This document shows, one piece after another, positions 7,193-13,388 of a stretch of 13,388 nucleotides of DNA (positions are counted from its first letter, which is position 1; the number at the start of each line of letters is the position of its first letter). The notes under the pieces were generated by a model. The model had not been told where the DNA came from. It saw nothing but the letters and a program-made list of their open reading frames with translations, and searched no databases. Location of the stretch: contig CALAHA010000442.1 in assembly GCA_937891565.1 (NCBI GenBank), positions 1-13,388 of the forward strand, read 5' to 3'. Both the position numbers and the translations under genes were made by a program. This DNA is from an uncultured Ilumatobacter sp. GTDB lineage: Bacteria > Actinomycetota > Acidimicrobiia > Acidimicrobiales > Ilumatobacteraceae.

Positions 7193-8491
7193 ATGACTGA
7201 CGCGACGACCGCCACCGGGGAACAAAACTGGGCAGGAAACTACGCCTACCGGGCGAGTCGAATTCATCGCCCGACAACGATCGACGAGATCGCCGCGATC
7301 GCCCAATCGGCCACCAGCATCCGAGTCCTCGGGTCTCGACATTCGTTCACCGACATCGTCGACGCGGACGAGTTGATTGATCTCAGTGGCTATCAGCCGA
7401 AGATTTATTTTGACGCCGACGCGCAAACCATCACGATGCCGGCCTCGACCACATACGGCGAGGCGGCGCAGTCGCTCGCGCCGCACGGCATGGCACTCCG
7501 CAACCTCGCATCGCTGCCGCACATCTCTGTCGCCGGAGCTGTCGCAACGGCAACCCACGGCTCAGGCACCGGCAACGGCAACCTCGCCACGTCAGTCGCT
7601 GGATTCGAGTACGTCAACACGGCCGGCGAGATCATCTCGGTCGACCGATCGACGCCCGACTTCGATGGCATGGTGGTGTCGCTCGGAGCGCTGGGCATCG
7701 TCACCACCGTCAGCCTCAATGTGGTCTTCGACTACCAGATCGAGCAGCACGTTTATGGAGAACTACCGCTCGACGTGGTGGTCGACCAGCTCGCAATGAT
7801 CCTCGGTGCTGCGTACAGCGTCAGTGTGTTCACCACGTTCGCCGGGTCGCTCGACGGCCAGATCGGCCAGGTGTGGATCAAGCGGCGGACCGACGGGAGC
7901 GACCGGTCGATGGACCCTGGCGCCACGTTCCTCGATGCTCCGGCAGCAACGATGCAGCATCATCCGATCCCCGGAGCCAACGGTTCCATATGTACTGCGC
8001 AACTCGGTGTGCCGGGCCCGTGGGCCGACCGGCTCCCGCATTTTCGGATGGGGTTGACACCGAGTGCTGGCAACGAGGTGCAATCGGAATTCTTCGTCGG
8101 CTCAGTCGACGGCCCTCGCGCACTTGAAGCCCTCCGAAATACAGCAGACGAATTCGCTGATCGGCTGATGGTCAGCGAAATTCGGGCCGTTGCCGCCGAC
8201 GAGCTGTGGATGAGCCCGCAGTATCGGCGCTCGTCTGTCGCCTTCCATTTCACCTGGCATCCCGACGGCGAGGCCGCGGGAGCGGCGGGCGATCTCGACC
8301 GGGCCGTGGCCGTGGTTGAAGACGCGCTCGCCCCATTCGCCCCAAGGCCGCACTGGGGCAAGGTGTTCCACGCCAACCGGTTTTCGGCACGCGACACTTA
8401 TGAGATGTTCGACGACTACATCGACATGGCGCACCGTCTCGACCCTCACGGCGTGTTCCGCAACGCATGGTGGGCACGACACTTCGGTTGA
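7193..8491 (+). CDS. FAD-linked oxidase, alditol/xylitol oxidase family
   Basis: Predicted flavoenzyme of the VAO/PCMH fold that oxidises the terminal hydroxyl of a polyol using O2, giving an aldose and H2O2. The product has 432 residues. The FAD domain shows RVLGSRHSFTDI at 44-55, where His50 matches the histidine that covalently holds FAD in Streptomyces AldO, and SVAGAVATATHGSG at 112-125. Residues recalled as catalytic in AldO (Glu320, Arg322, His343, Lys375) align with Glu329, Arg331, His352 and Lys390. The Glu-to-His spacing is identical (23); the His-to-Lys spacing is 6 longer because of an Ala/Gly-rich insertion near 361-370. The end NAWWARHFG is family-like. ATG 7193 is preferred; GTG 7181 is in frame. 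The sugar-lactone oxidases of the same superfamily are the main alternative, but the AldO residues favour a polyol substrate. Confidence 0.85.
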   Translation: MTDATTATGEQNWAGNYAYRASRIHRPTTIDEIAAIAQSATSIRVLGSRHSFTDIVDADELIDLSGYQPKIYFDADAQTITMPASTTYGEAAQSLAPHGMALRNLASLPHISVAGAVATATHGSGTGNGNLATSVAGFEYVNTAGEIISVDRSTPDFDGMVVSLGALGIVTTVSLNVVFDYQIEQHVYGELPLDVVVDQLAMILGAAYSVSVFTTFAGSLDGQIGQVWIKRRTDGSDRSMDPGATFLDAPAATMQHHPIPGANGSICTAQLGVPGPWADRLPHFRMGLTPSAGNEVQSEFFVGSVDGPRALEALRNTADEFADRLMVSEIRAVAADELWMSPQYRRSSVAFHFTWHPDGEAAGAAGDLDRAVAVVEDALAPFAPRPHWGKVFHANRFSARDTYEMFDDYIDMAHRLDPHGVFRNAWWARHFG

Positions 8492-8522
8492 GCTCGACCG
8501 TGCAGGACATGGCGGGCCGGAT

Positions 8523-8552
8523 ATGACTGGTCTGGCGATCGTGGGATAGAAC
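8523..8552 (+). promoter_or_regulatory. Possible promoter of the photolyase gene
   Basis: ATGACT (8523-8528) and TAGAAC (8547-8552) are 18 nt apart. Each matches the sigma-70 consensus at four of six positions. Transcription would start about 7 nt after the -10, at or next to the GTG start codon at 8560, which would make the message leaderless, a common situation in Actinomycetota. This is a weak pattern match. Confidence 0.22.
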
Positions 8553-8559
8553 GAACGAT

Positions 8560-9918
8560 GTGCCATCCCGCTCGATCATGTGGTTTCGACGCGATCTTCG
8601 CCTCGGTGACTTGCCCGCACTGCTTGCAGCCGGTGTAAACGGCAACGAGGTCGTCCCGGTCTTCGTTGTTGATCCGACGTTTGCGGCCTCAGGCGCGCCG
8701 AGGCTCGCCTACCTCCACGATGTTCTGACTGCGCTCGACTCGTCAATCCGCGAGCGGTCCGGCGCGCCGTTACTGATCGCCCACGGCGACCCGGTCACGG
8801 TGATTCCAGCGCTTGCTGCCCGCCTGGATGCGGGAAGCGTCTTTGTGAGTCGCGACTACTCGCCATACGGTCGGCGGCGCGACGCAGCAGTCGTTGCAGC
8901 GCTTCGTGCCGACGGCCGCACCCTGCAGGGCGTCGGGTCGCCGTATGCCGTCGACCCAGGTGGCGTCTTGAAGGGCGACGGCACGCCTTACAAGGTGTTC
9001 ACACCGTTTTCGAAGGTGTGGCGCAGCGTCGGCTGGGCAGCACCGCATGGCGACCCTGACGAGATTCGCTGGACACCGGCCTCGGTCATTGCTGACGTCA
9101 CTGAACCCCTTTTCGGACGGCCTGATCCAGGTATCGACCTTCCTGCGGCCGGCGAAGCTGCAGCCCACCAGCGCCTTGGTGCGTTCCTCGAATTTGCCTC
9201 CGCTGCAGACGGAACCATGCGGTCCGGCGTCGAGGCATACAACGACGTCCGCGACCGACCGTCGCTCGCCGGCACCAGCCAGCTCTCGCGCGACCTTAAG
9301 TGGGGCACGATCCATCCGCGCACTGTGCTGTCTGACCTCGATCTGAGCGGAGCGAAAGATGACGGCCCAATGGTGTTCTCCAGTGAGCTGGCATGGCGGG
9401 ACTTCTACGCCGACGTGCTCTTCACTCAGCCGCACACAGCCTGGAAAAACCTGAACCCGAAGTACGACGCGATGCAGGTCGATACTGGCGCAGTTGCACG
9501 CCTGAAGTTCGATCGGTGGTGCGTTGGCCAGACAGGGTTTGGCATCGTTGATGCCGGCATGCGACAGCTCGCTACGACCGGCTGGATGCACAATCGGGTC
9601 CGAATGATCGTGGCGAGCTTTCTTGTCAAGGACCTGCATTTGCCCTGGCAGTGGGGGGCGCGCTGGTTCATGCAGCACCTCATCGATGGCGATATTGCGT
9701 CGAACAACCATGGCTGGCAATGGACTGCTGGCACGGGCACCGATGCGTCGCCGTACTTCCGGGTTTTTAACCCTTCGACGCAAGAAAATCGTTATGACCC
9801 GAGCGGCGAGTACGTCCAGCAGTGGGCACCGGATTCGCCCGGCCAAATGGTCGATCATGGAACCGAGCGCGACGAAGCACTGCGCAGGCTCAAGGCGATG
9901 AACTCAGCGCTCAAGTAG
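8560..9918 (+). CDS. phr: Deoxyribodipyrimidine photolyase (class I type)
   Basis: Light-driven flavoprotein that splits UV-induced pyrimidine dimers in DNA. The product has 452 residues. The N-terminal alpha/beta antenna domain (about 1-130) begins with IMWFRRDLRLGD at 6-17. The C-terminal FAD domain holds the classic motifs: GTSQLSRDLKWGTI (238-251), ELAWRDFY (276-283), DAGMRQLATTGWMHNRVRM (331-349), DGDIASNNHGWQW (376-388) and TGTDASPYFRVFNP (392-405). Conserved tryptophans at 342, 363, 386 and 388 are candidates for the electron-transfer chain. These features favour a DNA-repair photolyase over a cryptochrome. The antenna cofactor cannot be told from sequence alone. The usual DNPAL after the first motif reads DLPAL here. 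The start GTG 8560 is uncertain; ATG 8578 would begin at MWFRRD. It ends 12 nt before hrcA. Confidence 0.95.
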   Translation: MPSRSIMWFRRDLRLGDLPALLAAGVNGNEVVPVFVVDPTFAASGAPRLAYLHDVLTALDSSIRERSGAPLLIAHGDPVTVIPALAARLDAGSVFVSRDYSPYGRRRDAAVVAALRADGRTLQGVGSPYAVDPGGVLKGDGTPYKVFTPFSKVWRSVGWAAPHGDPDEIRWTPASVIADVTEPLFGRPDPGIDLPAAGEAAAHQRLGAFLEFASAADGTMRSGVEAYNDVRDRPSLAGTSQLSRDLKWGTIHPRTVLSDLDLSGAKDDGPMVFSSELAWRDFYADVLFTQPHTAWKNLNPKYDAMQVDTGAVARLKFDRWCVGQTGFGIVDAGMRQLATTGWMHNRVRMIVASFLVKDLHLPWQWGARWFMQHLIDGDIASNNHGWQWTAGTGTDASPYFRVFNPSTQENRYDPSGEYVQQWAPDSPGQMVDHGTERDEALRRLKAMNSALK

Positions 9919-9930
9919 CATCAGATTTCA

Positions 9931-10926
9931 ATGTTGGACGACCGCAAGACAGCCATTCTCGGTGCAGTTGTGCAGGAGTACATCGCCACGGCTCAGCCGG
10001 TCGGGTCGACGCACATTTCGTCCGCACCGAACATCAACGTCTCGTCGGCAACGGTCCGCAACGAAATGGCAATGCTCGAATCAGAGGGCTACCTGATCCA
10101 GCCACACACGTCTGCAGGCCGCATCCCTACCGACAAGGGATACCGATTCTTCGTCGACAATCTTGCGGCGCCCGGAACACTCGACCAGGCCACCACCCGG
10201 CAGGTCGGCGACTTCTTCTCAGCTGCACACGGTCGGCTCGAAGAGTTGCTCCACCAAACCAGCAACCTGCTCGCCGACCTGACCCACAGCGCAGCGGTGG
10301 TCGTTGGACCAAAGGCCGAGGCGGCCCCGATCCGGAGCGTCCAGATCGTCACGCTGTCGTCAACTGCAGCCACCGTGGTGGTCGTGCTCGCCAACGGTTC
10401 GGTCGAGAACACCACGATTGAACTCACCGAAGACGACGACGATATTCGGGTGGATACGGCATCTGCCTACCTCGCCGCCGGACTCGTCGGGGCAGCGCTT
10501 GGATCCCTGACCGAAGTGGCCCCGAGTGGCGACCCAGCGGTCGATCGCATTTGCTCGGTTGCGCTCAATGAACTCGCCAAAGTCGGCTCAGGCGACCTCG
10601 TCTACACCGGCGGCGCATCAGAAGTAGCCCGCGCATTCGACGCTGTCGAAGTCGTGCGTTCGGTGCTCCACACGCTCGAGCAGCAATTCGTGGTGGTCTC
10701 ACTCGTGAGTGACATCGTCGGCCGCGGCATGTCGGTGTCGATCGGCGGTGAACACGGCATCGAGCCGCTTGCAGCGTGCTCGCTGGTCGTCTCTCCGGTC
10801 GTGATTGACGGCGAGCATCTCGGCTCTGTCGGTATTCTCGGCCCGACTCGGATGAACTATCCGCAGGCGCTCGCAACCGTCGACGTCGTCAGTGAGCTTC
10901 TCGGCCACCGTATCGAAGAAGGCTGA
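9931..10926 (+). CDS. hrcA: Heat-inducible transcription repressor HrcA
   Basis: Repressor that normally binds the CIRCE operator upstream of groE and dnaK genes and is released on heat shock. The product has 331 residues, close to the usual 340. The N-terminal winged-helix domain (about 1-76) contains SATVRNEMAMLESEGYL (39-55) and AGRIPTDKGYRFFVD (62-76), both family signatures. The rest is the GAF-like regulatory domain, ending with SVGILGPTRMNYPQALATVD and the final helix. ATG 9931 gives the standard N-terminus; the ribosome-binding site is weak. It sits 12 nt after the photolyase gene and 89 nt before dnaJ. No CIRCE palindrome (TTAGCACTC-N9-GAGTGCTAA) is visible upstream of it or of dnaJ, so its targets probably lie elsewhere. 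Confidence 0.96.
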   Translation: MLDDRKTAILGAVVQEYIATAQPVGSTHISSAPNINVSSATVRNEMAMLESEGYLIQPHTSAGRIPTDKGYRFFVDNLAAPGTLDQATTRQVGDFFSAAHGRLEELLHQTSNLLADLTHSAAVVVGPKAEAAPIRSVQIVTLSSTAATVVVVLANGSVENTTIELTEDDDDIRVDTASAYLAAGLVGAALGSLTEVAPSGDPAVDRICSVALNELAKVGSGDLVYTGGASEVARAFDAVEVVRSVLHTLEQQFVVVSLVSDIVGRGMSVSIGGEHGIEPLAACSLVVSPVVIDGEHLGSVGILGPTRMNYPQALATVDVVSELLGHRIEEG

Positions 10927-11015
10927 TCCCGAATCAGCCAGGTTGAGGCGAATCGTGGCTGCTGACGACTCTCACATTCGGAACTGGGCGATTTCCAGGC
11001 ATCCTGTACCCCTAC

Positions 11016-12173
11016 ATGGCTGATTTTTATGACTTGTTAGGTGTTTCGAGCAGCGCATCAGCTGACGAAATTAAAAAGGCCTATCGCCAGCGCGCCCGCG
11101 AGCTGCACCCCGATGCCAATCCGGACGACGCCGAGGCCGAGGGCAAGTTCAAGGAAGTCGCACGGGCCTACCAGGTGCTCTCCGACATCAAACAGCGCCA
11201 GCGCTACGACCAGTTCGGCGAAGCTGGCGTGGGTGGCGCGGGTGGTGGCAGCGGTGGTCGCGGTGGACAGTCGGCCGAAGACATGTTTGGCGGCGGACTC
11301 GGCGACATCTTCGATGCGTTCTTCAGCGGCTCGGGTGGAAGCCCGTTCGGCGGCGGCGGCGGCCGCAGCCGGGGCCCGAGTGGGCCGCCCCGAGGACAAG
11401 ATCTTGAGACCGTTGCCGACCTCACGCTCGAACAGGCAGTGTTCGGCGATCAAATCAGCGTCGAGCTCAAACTTCCTGTCGCGTGTGGTGATTGCGATGC
11501 CACTGGTGCCGGTGAAGGGACCAAGCCGGTGACCTGCAGCGACTGTGGTGGCGCAGGCCAAGTGCAGCGTGTTCGCCAAAGCCTCCTCGGCCAAATGGTC
11601 ACAGCAAGCCCATGTGGCCGATGTGGCGGTATGGGCCAAGTGATCGCCACACCATGCTCGGCGTGCCGTGGGCAGGGTCGGGTCACTGTTGACAAGAGCT
11701 ACCAGGTTGATGTGCCCGGTGGCGTGGACACGGGTTCCACACTTCGCCTGACGGGTCGAGGTGCAGCTGGGCCTCGGGGCGGCGGCAACGGTGATCTGTA
11801 CGTGCACATGAGGGTGTCTCCGCACGATCACTACGTCCGTGAAGGCAACGATCTCATCACCGACGTGGGCATCTCGTTTGCACAGGCCGCGCTCGGAACC
11901 TCACTCACGCTCGAAACGCTCGATGGCGATGAAGACCTCGTCATCCCCGCCGGCACTCAGCCAGGGCGCGAATTCACTCTGCGCCATCGTGGTGTCCCTC
12001 ATCTGCAGGGCCGCGGACGTGGCGACCTCATCGCGCGAGTCCGAGTCGACATCCCGACCAGGCTCAGCGACGACGAAGTTGAGGCGCTCACCTCGTACGC
12101 GAAGGGCCGCAACGAAGTGGTGGGGAACGGCAAGGAAGGCCTGTTCTCGCGCATCAAGTCAGCGTTCTCGTGA
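11016..12173 (+). CDS. dnaJ: Chaperone DnaJ (Hsp40, DnaJ2-type)
   Basis: Co-chaperone that delivers unfolded proteins to DnaK and stimulates its ATPase. The product has 385 residues with all type I domains: J domain (1-67) with the HPD triad at 31-33; a long glycine-rich region (about 70-126); a zinc-binding domain with eight cysteines in four pairs at 157/160, 174/177, 200/203 and 214/217; and the C-terminal substrate-binding beta domains with VDVPGGVDTGSTLRLTGRG and VIPAGTQPGREFTLRHRGVP. Linkage to hrcA, not to dnaK-grpE, is the pattern of the second DnaJ of actinobacteria, so this genome probably has another dnaJ. The 89-bp gap after hrcA contains a weak stem-loop (CAGCCA 10935-10940 with TGGCTG 10956-10961) without a T-tract. 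rsmE overlaps the stop by 4 bp. Confidence 0.97.
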   Translation: MADFYDLLGVSSSASADEIKKAYRQRARELHPDANPDDAEAEGKFKEVARAYQVLSDIKQRQRYDQFGEAGVGGAGGGSGGRGGQSAEDMFGGGLGDIFDAFFSGSGGSPFGGGGGRSRGPSGPPRGQDLETVADLTLEQAVFGDQISVELKLPVACGDCDATGAGEGTKPVTCSDCGGAGQVQRVRQSLLGQMVTASPCGRCGGMGQVIATPCSACRGQGRVTVDKSYQVDVPGGVDTGSTLRLTGRGAAGPRGGGNGDLYVHMRVSPHDHYVREGNDLITDVGISFAQAALGTSLTLETLDGDEDLVIPAGTQPGREFTLRHRGVPHLQGRGRGDLIARVRVDIPTRLSDDEVEALTSYAKGRNEVVGNGKEGLFSRIKSAFS

Positions 12174-12871
12174 CGAGTGCCGACGATCGGCGACGAGCAG
12201 CAGCTCACGTCTTCGTCGGTCGAGAGGAGCTGGGAGCCGATGGTGTTATTGCACTGTCCGACGATACCCAGCACCACCTCAGCCGAGTCCTGCGCCTGCG
12301 CGATGGCGTGGTGATTAGTGTTTGCGACGGAGCAGGGCGCTGGCGATTGGCCACCGTTATTGGTGAACGCCAGGCAATGCGCGTCGAGGCGACTGGCGAC
12401 ATCGAAATCGATCTGTTTCCCCGTGAGCCACTGACCATCGCAACGGCGATGCCGAAGGGCGAGCGGCTTGATTGGCTCGTCCAAAAGGTCACCGAGTTGG
12501 GTGTCGATCGATTGCAGCTGCTCGACGCCGATCATTCCGTCGTCAGGTGGAAGTCGTCGGATGTCGACAAAAAGCTGCTCCGCCTGAAGCGGATTGCAGA
12601 GAGCGCAGCTCAGCAGAGTCGTCGAACGTTTCTCCCCGAAATCCTGCCACCGGTTCAGGCATCGGAAATTCTTGAGTGTGCCGCAGTCGCCGAGCCGGGT
12701 GGGCGAACGTTGACTAACAGTGACCGGATGGTCGCGATAGGGCCAGAGGGCGGTTGGTCGAACAGAGAAATCGCTGTGGCTGGCGATTGTGTCACGCTGG
12801 GTCAAAATATGCTGCGTACGGAGACGGCTGCGGTCGCGGCAACCACGCTCTGTGTAGCGACCGACCACTAG
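12170..12871 (+). CDS. rsmE: 16S rRNA (uracil(1498)-N3)-methyltransferase RsmE
   Basis: SPOUT-class methyltransferase that adds a methyl group to N3 of U1498 (E. coli numbering) of 16S rRNA using S-adenosylmethionine. The product has 233 residues, a usual length. An N-terminal PUA-like RNA-binding domain (about 12-80; HHLSRVLRLRDGVVISV) precedes the knotted catalytic domain with KGERLDWLVQKVTELGV (96-112), RIAESAAQQSRR (141-152), IGPEGGWS (190-197) and LGQNMLRTETA (210-220). The last two form the SAM-binding knot. The start is GTG 12170, whose last two bases begin the dnaJ stop codon (GTGA overlap), so translation is probably coupled. The dnaJ-rsmE order is common in Gram-positive bacteria. 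Confidence 0.96.
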   Translation: MTSADDRRRAAAHVFVGREELGADGVIALSDDTQHHLSRVLRLRDGVVISVCDGAGRWRLATVIGERQAMRVEATGDIEIDLFPREPLTIATAMPKGERLDWLVQKVTELGVDRLQLLDADHSVVRWKSSDVDKKLLRLKRIAESAAQQSRRTFLPEILPPVQASEILECAAVAEPGGRTLTNSDRMVAIGPEGGWSNREIAVAGDCVTLGQNMLRTETAAVAATTLCVATDH

Positions 12872-12975
12872 CGCGTGCAAAGCGGTGCACAACGTTCTAA
12901 GGTTACGTGACTTCATTTCATTGGGCCGTCAAGGGTTGCGGCAAATTTTCTGACAACTCCTAGGCGGGGTAAACC

Positions 12976-13388
12976 ATGGTTGTATTTGATGACAACGCTC
13001 CTTCTGCATTCAGCCGGCAGGTAGGTCAGCGACTCCGAGTGATCCGAAAGCAGAAGCGGCTCTCTTTGCAAGAGGTCGAAGCGCAATCGGTTCAGGAGTT
13101 CAAGGCGTCGGTACTCGGCGCGTACGAACGTGGTGAGCGTGCACTGTCTGTGCCGAGGCTTGCCCGTCTCTCGCAGTTCTACAACGTCCCGATCGAGCAG
13201 ATGCTTCCCCGTGAGGTCACGGGTGCCGAAGCCGCCGCAATCGACTCGCCCATCAACAAAAAGTTGGCAATCGACGTATCCAAGCTGGTGCAGCTCAGCG
13301 GTTCGCCGTTCGAGATGCTCGCCCGTTACCTGCGCCTCATCCAGGTGCAGCGTCAGGACTTCAACGGCCGCGTGATTACAGTCCGCGG
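12976..13388 (+). CDS. bldD: BldD-like XRE-family transcriptional regulator (partial, right edge)
   Basis: The first 137 residues of a helix-turn-helix regulator resemble Streptomyces BldD, which represses development genes when bound to cyclic di-GMP. The XRE domain (about 12-79) includes GQRLRVIRKQKRLSLQEVE, LGAYERGERALSVPRLARL and FYNVPIEQMLP, collinear with BldD. After a linker, the C-terminal domain begins near 95 (KLAIDVSKLVQL). The first half of the c-di-GMP signature, RGD in BldD, reads RQD here (126-128), and Arg137, after the conserved 8-residue spacing, would start the RQDD half; the window ends there. The start is ATG 12976, with a G-rich stretch (12963-12969) in the usual position. 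The 104-bp upstream region contains TAAGGT (12898-12903) as a possible -10 and a small palindrome-like TTACGTGA (12903-12910). The gene symbol is by homology; function in this organism is inferred. Confidence 0.85.
   Translation, partial: MVVFDDNAPSAFSRQVGQRLRVIRKQKRLSLQEVEAQSVQEFKASVLGAYERGERALSVPRLARLSQFYNVPIEQMLPREVTGAEAAAIDSPINKKLAIDVSKLVQLSGSPFEMLARYLRLIQVQRQDFNGRVITVR

Noticed and set aside
8770..9858. A 362-codon minus-strand open frame antisense to the photolyase gene
   Set aside because: The plus strand encodes an intact photolyase with all motifs; the antisense frame shows no recognisable domain, membrane pattern or start signal.
11405..11416. TGAGACCGTTGC inside dnaJ, identical for 12 bases to part of the palindrome at 2644-2655
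   Set aside because: It lies in a conserved coding stretch, the similarity does not extend beyond 12 bases and no paired arm is present, so chance is the simplest explanation.
12877..12889. Small stem-loop (GTGC with GCAC) just after rsmE as a terminator
   Set aside because: The stem is only four base pairs and no T-run follows it.

Overview
The window looks like an ordinary chromosomal housekeeping stretch of a high-GC Actinomycetota. An acidimicrobial (Ilumatobacter-like) lineage is my best guess. Reasons: a close homologue of the actinobacterial regulator BldD at the right edge, an hrcA-dnaJ pair of the DnaJ2 kind, frequent GTG starts, few strong Shine-Dalgarno sites and uniformly GC-rich codon use. 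The genus is inference; the phylum is well supported by the BldD homologue. No phage, insertion sequence, CRISPR array, tRNA or rRNA was found.

Left part (1-3012): a divergent, edge-truncated membrane-protein gene on the minus strand; comEC (DNA uptake channel, without the C-terminal metallo-beta-lactamase domain); holA (clamp-loader delta subunit, starting inside the end of comEC). An intergenic region of about 200 bp follows, between convergent holA and rpsT. It holds a 126-bp imperfect palindrome built from four alternating copies of one short motif, and a separate rho-independent terminator for rpsT. The palindrome is the most unusual non-coding structure here.

Middle (3013-9918): lepA (EF4) is divergent from rpsT. 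Many bacteria have hemW between lepA and hrcA. Here that place holds four other genes: a DUF1275/YoaK membrane protein on the minus strand, whose stop codon overlaps the lepA stop, then an MFS exporter, an alditol-oxidase-type FAD enzyme and a photolyase, all on the plus strand.

Right part (9931-13388): hrcA, dnaJ and rsmE form a heat-shock and ribosome-maintenance cluster, with rsmE overlapping dnaJ by 4 bp. After a 104-bp gap comes the first 137 codons of a BldD-like regulator, cut off inside its predicted cyclic-di-GMP-binding motif.

Most genes serve replication, translation, proteostasis and DNA repair. I see no convincing new multi-gene system. The best candidates for follow-up are the nested palindrome at 2565-2690, the four-gene replacement between lepA and hrcA, and the altered c-di-GMP motif in the BldD homologue.
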